From NCBI GenBank assembly GCA_024449915.1, contig JAMZAV010001297.1, forward strand, positions 248,001 through 312,000: 64,000 bases of DNA, read 5' to 3'. Positions 33,790-44,485 of the stretch are shown here, one piece after another (position 1 is the first letter of the stretch; every line of letters starts with the position of its first letter). The position numbers and the translations under genes are program-made. This DNA comes from Sweltsa coloradensis (taxonomy: Eukaryota > Arthropoda > Insecta > Plecoptera > Chloroperlidae). Under the pieces are notes generated by a model, which saw only the letters and a list, made by a program, of their open reading frames with translations, was not told the DNA's origin and ran no database searches.

Positions 33790-36118
33790 TTATAAGCCCC
33801 TACCCACCATCCTCCCCCCCCCACTCCCCCACCTTACCGTTCCGATTTTTTATAATGGACATCTGGCAACATTACACCAGAGGCGTTGTCCACTTGGCCA
33901 CTGGGTTTTGAGACAATTCGAATATTGAATTGATCAACTCATCGTTGCTACTATCCGACGAAAAGTCGATCAAATCTCACAACACAGCCAAATTTCGCGG
34001 GTCTACGGCAGCCATATTTGCACTGGAAGATTGCGAGGTGGGGGCTATGGAGTTTAACCCCATCCGCGAAACAATCTCGATGTGACCACAAAGAGCAGTC
34101 AGTGGTGGTGGTGGTTACAACGGTTACTTCTACAATTCAAAGGTCATCTTGGTAAAACAAACATTCTTTGACTGTATGCTTTGTCTACAAAAGTAAGTTG
34201 AAATTTCCGAAAACGAGTGTAAAAAAATATTGATTCGTTCAGTTCGCAAATAGTTTCCGTAAAAGTTCTATCGTTTTTAAAACACACATACAAGTGCAGA
34301 ATGCATTGTTTTGTTTTTGAGTTATTGATTGAAATAATTTCAAAACTGCATGGCATTGTGCATCTTCATAACATATTTGAATACATGCACAATTCCATGT
34401 GGCAATGATACATCAGTTGGATTATCAAATTTAAGTTTTACCTCCAAAATTTTACTTTAGTTGACATTAATAATCAAAGAGCAATCCCATGAGTTGCCGA
34501 CACCACGAAAAGGCTGTAGTCGAGTGAAAAAACTCACTTTAACCCCCTCGAGAAACTTGTCCTATAACCCCACTGGCTGTTACTGTTCATCTCGATAGGG
34601 CATCATTTATACCGTCCTAGTTACGAAGCGCATATTAATTGGGTTGTACCCAGAGCGGCGAAAAGGAGAGTTACATCAACATAGATCAATAAAGTTAGTA
34701 TATCAATAGCGGTTGTTACATGCTCAGAAGACTGCAATAGATAGTTGACCCTTATGTTCTTAAACAAATATTTTGCTCATATTAACTCGGATTTGTCATA
34801 TAACATACCATTATGGTGTGCATGCATCTCCGCAAGCAACCATCAGATCATTGATCCTCCAGCATCCTCATCATCGCTGAAGTATTGAGGATAACTTCTT
34901 GTAGTATGTAGAGAGCTCCTCTTGTTTGTTCCCTTATACAGACGACATCTCTTTTCTCCGTTTAAATCCTTATCTCTTACCTTAAGACTGTTTGCCAAGC
35001 TCGGGCCAACTTATTTTACAATGTTAAATGCCCATTTAAAAACCGCTCAATCGTCAAATCCAGCTAATTTCACACACCGTAAATAACGCTTTTTAAATTT
35101 TTCATCCAAAAAAATCTGCATTTTTGGGAGGCTGTTCACAATGGATTAGCGCGTCTCTGTATCAAAGTGAAATTTCAAGTAATTTTCTTTTACACAAAAT
35201 TGGGAAATTAATACAAATTTACTGTTTGGTGTCTTATTTACGGTCAGTTAATAAGAAAAGTGAGCAGTATTTGGAAAATGTGCCTTGATACTCACTATTT
35301 CACATTCTTACTTAACATTTTGGTGCAAACCACAAACCGATAGGACAAACGATAGAGCTTCCAAGTGTTTCCGCGCGCGCGTCTGCGTTCTGCGTCAAAG
35401 CCTGGTTTTCTCGAGCTTATCCAACAGTCTTAACTCATATTTTACTAGAGCCAATCTCCAAATCTATATTCCCAGTTACCTCCCATAATGTTTCTATAAG
35501 CTTATTCTCTAAAATCCCAAAGCACACACTATTATATGTGCTCAAAGCTTTCCAACACCATTAAAACTTTCCCCTCCATGGCGTCCTGTATATCTCAGAA
35601 TCATTCCTTACATCTCGAGCTTTTACTCCCTCCAAGAATACGTATCTTCCTAAATTGTAAATATCATCAAAATAGTATATAAAATTATATTATGTGTACG
35701 ATCTTGATTGTACTTTTATTAAATATTATTATTTTAGCCGATTTCTATGTTGTGGAACTTGTAAGTGTGTTATTACATATAACCATTGAGTATAGAACAT
35801 TATGTTGTTCAAATCAATGATACAACTAGGAAAATGCATAAAACACTAGGGAAAACACAGCCCATACGAAGTACGAGGTAAGATTGCAAGGTTTACTCAA
35901 TCTCCTAGCGGAATTTTGGGGAACCTTGAGCGTGGAGATTTGATACACCTTGGTTACTGCCATGCATAAACCGCCAGACATTCAAAACATGATTCGATAA
36001 AAATGATTTCTGCAAGAAAAAAGTCATTGTCGTTAAAGATACACATTTTCAGCCTATTTTAAATTTTGCTGAATATGTTAACAGCACCAAACAGCCCTAA
36101 GAACACGTACGTCTGGGC
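33790..36118. other. Long stretch without a recognised gene
   Basis: Unique-looking AT-rich DNA. The 34144-34356 minus frame and 35285-35488 plus frame (about 70 codons each) show no known motif. A poly-C block lies at 33815-33832. Confidence 0.35.
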
Positions 36119-36420
36119 CTTGTAAGGGCCATATCTGGCTAGCCGGCGAAAACGTCCATGCCACATGCGGCTAGCCGTGTGTGGCTGGTATTCGTTTTTG
36201 GCAGTCATGCCACATATGGCCCATGCGTCCGGGCCTCGTTCGGGACGCATCCGGCTAGCCAACGAAAACGTGCGTTTGTCATATGGCTAGCCGGGTGTGG
36301 CTGGTATTCGTTTTTGGCAGTCATGCCACGTATGGCCCATGCGTCTGGGCCTCGTACGGGACGCATCTGGCCAGCCAGACGCACGGCTAGCCTTGTGGTT
36401 GCCAGATCCCAGCCAGACAA
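36119..36420. repeat. GC-richer tandem repeat, ~116-bp period
   Basis: gtgtggctggtattcgtttt (36179 and 36295) and the following ggcagtcatgccac and gggacgcatc blocks repeat. The palindromic hexamer-like ggctagcc appears repeatedly and again at 37435-37660, where the spacing is looser. Open frames on both strands come from the repeat. Confidence 0.8.
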
Positions 36421-36599
36421 GTTTTATTTACTGATGAGAGCATAGCCATGTTGCCATATGTGGGTCTGACAGGAAGTTTAGGACTCATCATGGGGTAAAT
36501 AATGATACCATACATATTTATTCACAATATTTTTTATAAATAACTGTCAATGATATATTTCATATTTTGTTTTTTCCTGCGATGGATGTGAGCGAGTGT

Positions 36600-37245
36600 A
36601 TACTTACATGAAACATGGACAGTTTCTGGCACCATGCGCCGATATGAATCCACCTTCTTGCTGGGGGTGCGTACGTACTGCATGTGTTACCATTAGTATG
36701 AAGACCCAATTTTCTGGCAAGGGCTGAGTGGTTTAACCTTATCTTCATATAAGACTTCTGCGTGCGTTCTGCATGCATTACCATTAGTATGAAGACACGT
36801 TCTTTCTGGCAAGGACTGCATGAGTCCTTCTGTACGACTTCTGCTCCTGGCTTTGCGCGGTGTGCCTATATGAATCATCCTCTTGCTATAACGGTTCGTG
36901 CGTACTGCATGTATTACCATAAGTATGAAGACACGATCCTCCTGGCAAGGGCTGAGTGGTTTAACATTACCTTCAGTTCGACTTCTGCTCCAGGCTTTGC
37001 CTATATGAATCCATCTTCTTGCTATAGGGGCGAGTGCGTACTGTATTTTAACCTTGAGTATTTTTACACTTTCTGGCAACAGATGTGTAGTAGCTACACT
37101 ACCATTTACCTTCAGGATGACTACCGCTTCTCGCTGGTGCGGTGCGCCTATATGAATCCTTTGGGGTGTGTGTACTGCGTATATATTACCTTTCCATGGG
37201 ACTCCAAAAACGTGTGCTACGTGCGTGTGCATTATACGTAGCATA
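36600..37245. repeat. Minisatellite-like array, ~120-140-bp units
   Basis: gcctatatgaatc recurs near 36866, 37001 and 37148 (with tatgaatccaccttcttg at 36642); taccattagtatgaagac recurs near 36689, 36779 and 36916; ctggcaagggctgagtgg recurs near 36714 and 36941. A 183-codon minus frame and a 159-codon plus frame cover the array because one unit offset (135 bp) is divisible by three. Translated repeats on the minus strand read IHIG, SRTEG and PLSPCQ. Dual open frames and imprecise units argue for satellite DNA rather than a repeat protein. Confidence 0.65.
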
Positions 37246-37419
37246 AATACCTACACCACAGAGACCAGCATAGATCCAGCCTTCTCGAGAGAGCATTCGC
37301 AACTAACCAAAGAAAGGTAACAGACAAGTCATTCATTTATTAATTTCAAATTCAAACTCGACGCTACCCCCACCCTCTTTCTGCCCTAACGGCTAAACAG
37401 TTGTTTGTCAAGACGAGTC

Positions 37420-37770
37420 TGGCTGGCCGTGTGTGGAAATGACATGGCTAGCATCCGTCGTGCCAAATACCTCTGAGCTTGGTTTAGACGCATCTAGGCC
37501 ACGTGTGGCTAGCCAGTTGTTTGCCAAGTCATGGCTAGCCGCGTACGGCAAGGATCTGGCTGGTATCCGCGTGCACAGTATAAAATGTTGACTAGTGGTA
37601 AGAGCCACGATCCACATAGGCTATCCAGTGTTCACCCAAGTCAATGGCCAGACGCGTATGGCAAGGATCTGGCTGGAAACCGACGGCCAATGCATGTTTA
37701 AAATGTTGGCGTAACCTTGGTATGGGCCATACGAGCCAGACGTCTTTCCCGTACGTCAGGCAGCCAGACT
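37420..37770. repeat. ggctagcc-rich region related to 36119-36420
   Basis: Phrases catggctagc, gtgtggctagccag, cgtacggcaaggatctggct and cgtatggcaaggatctggct (two near-identical copies about 120 bp apart at 37544 and 37656) show tandem structure. Confidence 0.6.
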
Positions 37771-37799
37771 AAGGCCTACTGCCCAGGCAGATCCAAAAT

Positions 37800-39215
37800 C
37801 CGTTGGGCTACTGAGGGAAACTCGTCCTTGTTTCTCTGTTATAAATTTCAGCGTCAATCAGTTTCCATATTGATTGCGGCCAGCTGATTATTGTTTTACA
37901 CGAGTTCACTGCACTAGCTAAATCACTGACACAGGCCAGATAAGTCTCGTTTGAGTGAGTTGAGTTGACGACTCGTCCTGCTCTCCCTCTCGTAAATTTG
38001 ATATACTTACACTAGTTACAAATACTTGAAGTGTCCCTGCACAGAGATTTATCTAGTTTTGCGTGTAGGCCCTAAGTAGGTTAAGTATACTCACCTAAAG
38101 TTTGAGTACTTGAGACTGTGGTGTTTCGCTTCTTCCGTCTCTAACATTCTGAAACTCTACATGTTATACAGAACTCCTCCAACCCTCGCACATCGGTAAA
38201 TGTTTATCTGACATCAATACTAGTCATTCATTGAAGTCGAAGCGTAAGATTGAACCTTAATGTTTGCTGAGGACTCGTATACATGATCTAATCAATGTTA
38301 ACAGAGTTAGCGGTAATGAGAAGACATCACCAATTCATAGCGTAATTAAAATTTATAGCCTAGATAATATTGGCTCCGTCTTCTGAGGTCTAAAGAGATG
38401 GGGTTGGCGTAGGTATACAGCAATTTTAATGAATCGACCAAATATTATAAAGTTGTGATTATAAACAACAAGATTTATAGATAAAATTGTAGTTCAATTA
38501 ATACTGTGCCATTTTTATGTCAGAAAATGCGAAGAGGTGTAGCCCTATAAAACACAAAAGCAACAATATTGCCAAATTAACAAATAATTTTCCCCATTTT
38601 CTCCCGCAAAAATGTACAATTTGTAACAAATACCAGTTCTCAATTTTATTAAATGTGTCTTAAAAAGATGCCATGTGGGACTATTGAGCCGGGTTTTCTA
38701 TGTTCTCAAATATGCAATTAGGGAAATATATATATAGTGTGGAGTAGGAAATTGAAACTTATGTTGTCGAAACATGTCTTTCAAATTTTTCTGATGGGGA
38801 ACACAGCGAATCTGCTTCTTTTAATAAACATTCAAGATTAAACTGCAATATCACACCCTGCACTGCATCCGTTACTCTATGCACAACCAATACGTCATGC
38901 AATTTCATATTGACTCCAGTGAAGTCTGTCTGATGCTGTCAAGTTCAACGTTGATGGTTGTGTTTCAATGAGATAAATGTCAAGTATTTTCTTCGGTAAG
39001 TCAAAGAGAAAAATTGACTTTACACAATCGTCTTTTCTACCAATGTCATCCTTTGACCGTACTATATACCAATTTGTACTGCCGAACAGGAAAGTTCGCA
39101 GAAAACACAATACTAGGAACTCCCATCCTTCTCTTTGTCAAACTCAATATAAACAGTTACATCTACATAGAATTCTGTATTAACTGGGTGTAATTGCAGT
39201 TTAAGACCATGTTGA
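37800..39215. other. Intergenic DNA, no gene recognised
   Basis: No conserved frame. 38895-39183 holds overlapping short frames on both strands without known motifs. Confidence 0.35.
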
Positions 39216-39221
39216 ATTCCT

Positions 39222-39305
39222 TTCCACATTTGCGCATTCTTAATTCATAAACGTACAGTGCCCGTAACAACATCGTCGAACAGCTTGGCAAAATATAATT
39301 TGCAG
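39222..39305 (+). repeat. Partial copy of the 21608-22037 palindrome arm
   Basis: ccacatttgcgcattcttaa, attcataaacgtacagt and cagcttggcaaaata match the left arm at 21709-21782. Confidence 0.75.
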
Positions 39306-39345
39306 CTTTTAATTTAAGCGTAATAGTCAAGCAAATATATATATG

Positions 39346-39430
39346 CAGACATTGTATTTTCGGGTAGTCCGTGTGGTTTTATTATTAGTTCCAACGTTTC
39401 GGGCAGTTCTCCCTGCCCATCTTCAAGGTA
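39346..39430 (-). ncRNA. Penelope-type hammerhead-like relic B
   Basis: On the minus strand: TTGAAGA (in place of CTGATGA), stem II GGGCAG..CTGCCC (39401-39418, perfect), GAAAC (39396-39400), GTT, then the 3' block gaactaataataaa and cacacggactacccg. The same 3' block occurs on the plus strand at 48811-48862. Two or three core changes would probably abolish cleavage. Confidence 0.6.
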
Positions 39431-39652
39431 ATTTATAACATAAAACAATATCAAAAACAAACAAAACCTTACTTCATAACAAACACTGCAACTGGATACA
39501 TAGACAAAACTAAATAGCTTAGAAAACATAGATACTAATGACAACATATTATAAACATCCAGATATTTTTAAAAACTGTGAAGCCATCAACACACCCTAT
39601 TACCTTTTAGATGACCTCAGCGTACGAGTAGATACGAGTAGATAGGATGTTA

Positions 39653-39670
39653 TATAATAATAATAATAAT

Positions 39671-39741
<71 letters not shown>
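39653..39741. repeat. (TAA)n(TA)n(GT)n compound microsatellite
   Basis: About 25 bp of TAA/TAAT, over 50 bp of TA, then GT repeats. It abuts the Penelope-derived palindrome at 39747. Confidence 0.95.
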
Positions 39742-39742
<1 letters not shown>

Positions 39743-39746
39743 TACC

Positions 39747-39905
39747 ATCTTTAAATAATTAAATTTACTTCTTTCGGTTTACCACGTATATTGTTTATTT
39801 AATCCGACGTTTCGACTGGATTTCACCAAAATTCGTCGAAACTGTCGGATTAAATAAACAATATACGTGGTAAACCGAAAGAAGTAAATTTAATTATTTA
39901 AAGAT
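39747..39905. repeat. Near-perfect palindrome of Penelope 3' ends
   Basis: Two ~69-bp arms (ctttaaataattaaatttac through gtttatttaatccgacg and the complement) flank a ~20-bp centre. Each arm contains cgaaac..tcggattaaataaa, the hammerhead 3' core plus tail of a Penelope-type repeat. This looks like two element ends joined head to head. Confidence 0.75.
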
Positions 39906-39990
39906 TGTAACACATACAAATAACCACGAAAACCTCAGAAATTATATATATATATATATTAAGTTTTTAAGGCTTTCGTGGCCCGAAGTA

Positions 39991-40168
39991 TTAGAATCAC
40001 AATTGTAAACTTGTCGGGTTATTTCGCCACGTCGATTTGACTTACCCATGTCAACGTTTCTGGACCGCTCTGGGTCCCGTCATCAGGACGACTGACTGCT
40101 GAAGCTCTCGCTCGGACTAGTTGAGTCGGAAGTAGATGCTCAGTTGTTGATACTGCGCATCGTCATCA
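39991..40168 (-). repeat. Penelope pLTR, left copy (178 bp)
   Basis: Exactly inverted against 40846-41023, the same length, with only scattered differences. On the minus strand it lies downstream of the endonuclease fragment, so it is the 3' pLTR in sense orientation. It contains a hammerhead motif. An (AT)n tract and aagtttttaaggc lie outside it. Confidence 0.8.
40042..40095 (-). ncRNA. Hammerhead ribozyme-like motif A1
   Basis: Minus strand: CTGATGA (40080-40086), stem II GGACC..GGTCC fully Watson-Crick around cagagc, GAAAC (40056-40060), then GTTGAC. The catalytic boxes are intact. Stem III would be the tiny palindrome AC-GT with cleavage after GTT, and stem I starts GTC/GAC. Such short-stem-III hammerheads are known in Penelope-like retroelements and are thought to act as dimers. 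In this family the ribozyme is thought to process element RNA; activity here is untested. Confidence 0.7.
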
Positions 40169-40231
40169 AACACTGCCAAATAGTAAAAGTTATAAGCACG
40201 TGACCACACGTGTTGTCAAGGTAAAATATCG

Positions 40232-40870
40232 TTATTTCTCATTAGCGCGTGACATAGCACGTGTTGTCATAGTTTTCCTATTAAAGTTCGTATTTAACAC
40301 TTCACACGCGGGCGTTACAAATTTAACACTCAAGTGGTTAACTGCACTGCCACTTGGTTCACTACCCTGTCCACGAGTTCTCAAACGTGTCATTATAGTA
40401 TTGTTATTTAAAAGCCTATCCTTATCGTTAGAAATTAAAACGTTAGAGTTTAAAACACTAGAATTAGCTACGACTGTGACCTGTGTGGTGTTGTCCCCCG
40501 TTTCAGACGATTTCAAGGCTGGTGCTAACGGAGTCGAAAATGTAGCAGATTGAGTAACTTTAATTGCCGGTAACCAAGTATCACTAATCTTATAAAGACC
40601 TTTATTGTCATCAGCGTTGATATTGTGAGGTTTCTTTATCACTTCAATGGCTTCCCGAATTAATCTGGGCCACAGCCTATTCTCTTGTTTAAGTATCTTG
40701 ACTTCATTAAAATCAAATGCGTGAGTACTGTCAGTAATATTGTCGACCGCATGTTTAGCTACAGCCGATAAGTTAACTTCAGCCCGCCTACAATTTCCTT
40801 TGTGATCCCTTATCCTGTCCTGCACTGTTCTCCCAGTTTGTCCAATGATGACGATGCGCAGTATCAACAA
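40232..40870 (-). CDS. Penelope-like element GIY-YIG endonuclease fragment
   Basis: A 212-codon minus frame. The GIY-YIG-type endonuclease occupies residues ~6-105: IIGQTGRT (YIG-like, Tyr replaced by Ile), DRIRDH with the expected Arg and His, SAVAKHAVD, FDFNEVKILKQE, RLIREAIEVIK with the candidate catalytic Glu, NINADDNKG and WLPAI. In Penelope-like retroelements this domain follows the reverse transcriptase and nicks target DNA. The RT and N-terminus are absent. The start codon lies inside the inverted repeat, so the true reading begins upstream in a missing part; real homology starts near 40845. The C-terminal ~107 residues are a low-complexity Asn/Thr/Ser tail. It is flanked by the two 178-bp repeats. 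The frame is open, so decay is recent or chance. Confidence 0.8.
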   Translation of the reverse strand: MLILRIVIIGQTGRTVQDRIRDHKGNCRRAEVNLSAVAKHAVDNITDSTHAFDFNEVKILKQENRLWPRLIREAIEVIKKPHNINADDNKGLYKISDTWLPAIKVTQSATFSTPLAPALKSSETGDNTTQVTVVANSSVLNSNVLISNDKDRLLNNNTIMTRLRTRGQGSEPSGSAVNHLSVKFVTPACEVLNTNFNRKTMTTRAMSRANEK

Positions 40871-41023
40871 CTGAGCATCTACTTCCGACTCAACTAGTCC
40901 GAGCGAGAGCTTCAGCAGTCAGTCGTCCTGATGACGGGGCCCAGAGCGGTCCAGAAACGTTGACATGGGTAAGTCAAATCGACGTGGCGAAATAACCCGA
41001 CAAGTTTACAATTGTGATTCTAA
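40846..41023 (+). repeat. Penelope pLTR, right copy (178 bp, inverted)
   Basis: Inverted partner of 39991-40168; begins tgatgacgatgcgcagtatc and ends attgtgattctaa beside an (AT)n tract. Penelope insertions often carry a pLTR-containing copy in opposite orientation upstream, which fits here. Confidence 0.8.
40916..40972 (+). ncRNA. Hammerhead ribozyme-like motif A2
   Basis: CTGATGA at 40928-40934, stem II GGGCC..GGTCC with one G-T wobble, GAAAC at 40954-40958, then GTTGAC. Compared with motif A1, one stem II position changed from an A-T to a G-T pair, so pairing is retained. Confidence 0.7.
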
Positions 41024-41045
41024 TATATATATATATATATATATA

Positions 41046-42120
41046 CAGGGGTCGAATTTAAGAGAATATAGGACATGTGAATATGGGCAGTATTTTGAAA
41101 GTAACGTCGACTTCCAGCAAATAGCTGTTTTCTCGGCCGTTTATCAACCGATCGCCATGAAATCTTCAGCAATATAATTGTGAAGGTTTTCTATAGAGCC
41201 CTCAAGTGCCGGATTTTAAGAAAATAGATACATTTATCTAGCATGAATTTTTTAATATCGCATCATTTTTACAAAAATACTGTTTCACGCGCATTTTCAT
41301 GGAACTTTAAAAAATACCCCCCGACTGTTATTTCAGAAAACTTTACTCTATCGCCCTGAATTGATGAATTTTCTCTTCAACCCATTCAACAGAATTGTTT
41401 TATCGCCAACCGTTTAGGAAAAAACAGCTTTTTCCCAGGCATTGTTTTGCGTTTTTTCGTACGACTGTAGTCCGCTAGATTGCGTAAGCGCTGCGAAAAA
41501 GTCGTGATACGATTTCGTGATCGAGCGAGTGTTTTGTGGAATTTGAGGGGAGGTAAACTGACAGTATCGTGTTACACGTTGTAAGCCTGGCCAAGAAACC
41601 GGAATTTGAGACAAGGACCTTGGTGCGTTGAATTGGAAATATGCATAAAGGACACCATTTATCATATTATTTTGTTCCCCACCAAGTATTATAAAAATAA
41701 AAATATGTTTATTGTTCTTGTTTGTTGTAAGTAGTCCATACTATTATCAAATGTTCTATGCATTGTGTTTAGTGCTAGTGGTGATACCATGTTGTTCATT
41801 TACCTTTAAAAAAACGAATCTTTGGCGGGAATAATCAATTTGATCGGACCTCATTTATCATATTCGTAATTATTTATAAACTATTAATGTTGTGATGTAG
41901 GTGCAACTAAATTATTTTCAAATATATGATTTATTTACATATGTAGAGTTAGTGCTAACGACGATTCGTTTCACCAGATGGATTCATCAATGTTGGCGGC
42001 GAATACACAAATAACACAATAGAGAAATCAAGATCCCCTTTTCGGTTTTAAAACTTGCAGCCTTTCGGATACGAATTGTTTCTACATATTATATTTATGC
42101 ACTTACGCTAACGGAGACGA
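41046..42120. other. Unassigned DNA between Penelope and LINE fragments
   Basis: No known motif in frames at 40965-41177 (plus) and 41414-41665 (minus). Composition is AT-rich. Confidence 0.35.
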
Positions 42121-42134
42121 ATAAGGTTTGCCGT

Positions 42135-42923
42135 TTGTATGTCGAAGAGATCGTAAGACGTCTTCAAGAAGTTCTAAAGAGGATGGATGATTGGTTTAAA
42201 ACTCAGGAACTTGATATTAATTATAGCAAAACAAATTTTATGATTTTTCATAAGGCTAATGATAGAAGCATGAATGATATTCATTTGACGTTAAATTGTA
42301 ATGGTAAGTTAATTTCTAGAGTGTATGAATTTAAATATCTTGGAGTTTTCTTAGATTGTAATTTAAATTTTAAGAAACATTATGAATATGTGTGTAATAA
42401 AGTATCATCAGCAATTGGAATTATAAGTAGAATGAAGAGGTTTGTAACCGAGAGAATGTTGAGGTTACTTGTAGATTCTTATATTCACTCTGTTATTGAT
42501 TATTGCTTAGTGGTTTGGGCAGTAAGACCTTCTACTGAGTATGTTGTACTCCAGAAGAGAATTGACCATCTGTTTGATTCATTTCCCTTGAACCAAGATT
42601 TGCAGTCTGATTGTTTCACGATTGAGGAGAGGATGAAGTATAGCGTGCTGGTAAATACATACAAAGTATTGAAAGGTATGTTTTTAGGTATTCTACCCAA
42701 TATTTTTAAAATTGTTGATCGTGATAGAAATTCTACTTTAATAAACTCATTGGAAGTTCCTAGATTAAATTCTGAAGCATTTAGAAAGTCATTTATGTAC
42801 AGAGGCGTATCCTATTGGAATTCAATTTCTTATGATATTAGAAGCCAGTTTACTGATCTAGGAATTGTACAATTTAAAAGTAAAATTGAAGCAATGATAA
42901 TGAATCAAAGAGCAAAAAATTGA
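42135..42923 (+). pseudogene. 5'-truncated LINE: C-terminal part of the reverse transcriptase
   Basis: A 262-codon frame matches the end of a non-LTR retrotransposon ORF2. Residues ~1-50 (LQEVLKRMDDWFKTQELDIN, then YSKTNFMIF) correspond to the segment after the RT catalytic motif, with the conserved W, N and K-T. Residues ~62-100 (RVYEFKYLGVFLDCNLNFKK, then H) are the thumb block KYLG-x-x-x-D. Residues ~110-130 cover the YIHSVIDYCLVVWA helix. The end contains YWNSISYDIRSQFTDLG and FKSKIEAM, the usual W-N-S-(L/I)-P/S...FK C-terminus of CR1/L2/Jockey-like proteins. The endonuclease, fingers and palm are missing, typical of incomplete target-primed reverse transcription. The frame is intact to its stop, so this insertion is fairly young. 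Confidence 0.85.
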
Positions 42924-43715
42924 TTTTTACTATTTATTTGTAAGTTATTGTCTGTGTGTTTGTGTAATGTTAATTTACCTTCATAAGCTCTTATAATTGA
43001 TTTTGCTTTTCTCTTTGTTTGTTCATTATTGCTTTGATTATGATATAAACAATGTATTTTCAACTATATTTTTCTGCCTAGATTGTCTGGTTGCCGCCCA
43101 ATGATGGAGCTTGCAACTTGATTTAGGTGTCCTGTATCATTGCTGTGATCAGTTTGACATGAAATTTTTTAAATAATTATATATCTGATATAATTATATA
43201 TATGAGTCAAGATTTGAACACAAAAATGAAGATTGAACCCAAGAATAAAGATTTCGCGTTCGGTGGTTTCTTCCGCGAAAGTTTGATTATACTCCCTGAT
43301 TTGCTGTTCCTGATTTTTGGCAAACCTCATATTCGTTTGAGTGGGATCGTCTAATAAATCAGTTTTTTTCTTTTCGTTTTTCTTTTTTAATGTTTTTTTT
43401 TTTTTTTTTTTTTTTTTTTCTTTTCTTTCTTTTTTTTTCTTTTCTTTTCTTTTCTTTTCTTTTCATTCTCCACCCTTTTTTATATTTGATTCATTCATTA
43501 AATGCATTTAATATCATTCAATTTGTTACCAAAATTCTTGTGTTAAATGCATTGTTGTTGTAATGCTACTATTTCAAATATTTACGAAAATGTAATTTAT
43601 TGTTGTTTCTGCATCTATGTAATTAGATTTATTTAGTTGTCCTCCTTTGTAAATCAGTTTTTATAACTGAATAGGATAGACGTTAAATAAATAAATAAAA
43701 TAAATAAAATAAAAT
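42924..43715 (+). mobile_element. LINE 3' UTR and microsatellite-like tail
   Basis: Follows the RT stop. Includes a T-rich (CTTTT)n section at 43385-43465. It ends in tgtcctcctttgtaaatcag, ttataactgaataggataga, cgttaaat and (AAATA)n. The stem-loop TCAGTT..AACTGA just before the tail is the likely recognition structure for the element's RT. The same tail recurs at 44385-44482 and 61700-61765 (plus) and 57840-58005 (minus). Confidence 0.8.
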
Positions 43716-44384
43716 TAATGAAGGGTCTGGGTCAGCTATCGTAAGTGCGGCAACAATCATAACCATATTATCGGTGATTATCGTTTGGTGAATGTGTTAT
43801 TGTGTTGTCTTGGGGACGGGGAACGGGAAGAGGTTTGAGGCTCCCGAGCGAACTTGTGCGTCTGGCTAACATCATACAGCTGTCAGATAACACGTGCTGT
43901 ATCAAGCGGGGCGGTGATTACTTCGTAAAGGCATGTGCGTTTTTTTACCACCTACGTCTATTTACAAATTACGTCAAGATGGATCAAAGGAAGAGGGATA
44001 ATACAAAGCTATGCAAAAAGGAGGGACAATGAGATGCCTATTTCAATGATTCATAAACTAGAAGCGTGGCTAGAAGATGTTACAGGTCAAAAAAAAATCC
44101 ATGGACGGGTAATTTAACAAAAAATAGATGATCTTCTAAAAACTGATTGGGAATATAGGTGTATATTTGGGCCCCTCCCCAATCAATACCAGGAGTAGGA
44201 CTATTGCACCATTGAGCTTAGAACATAATGTTCTAAACTAATTGAATCACCGTTGAATCACCGAATCACCGGCCTGCGTGAATACCGCACGATATAGTTG
44301 AAACTAATGAATCAGGTAACCACTCTACATCTACGAGTGTGCACGAAGGGCTGGATGTTAATTTAGTTAAAAAGTTGTTCTCCT
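43716..44384. other. Unassigned sequence, possibly LINE-associated
   Basis: Lies between two LINE tails. A run of mildly GC-rich frames at 43802-44117 has no known motif. Confidence 0.35.
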
Positions 44385-44445
44385 TTGTAAATTGTTGTCC
44401 TCCTTTGTAAATCAGTTTTTTAACTGAATAGGATAGACGTTAACG

Positions 44446-44482
<37 letters not shown>
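44385..44482 (+). mobile_element. LINE 3'-end fragment
   Basis: ttgtcctcctttgtaaatca, actgaataggatagacgtta and a (AAAT)n tail, matching 43634-43715. Confidence 0.8.

Positions 44483-44485
<3 letters not shown>

Noticed and set aside
36693..37244. 183-codon minus frame and 159-codon plus frame as repeat-protein genes
   Set aside because: Both follow from a tandem DNA repeat with an offset divisible by three; units are imprecise and both strands are open.
43385..43465. T-rich (CTTTT)n region as a separate retroposon tail
   Set aside because: It lies inside the LINE 3' UTR, before the true tail.
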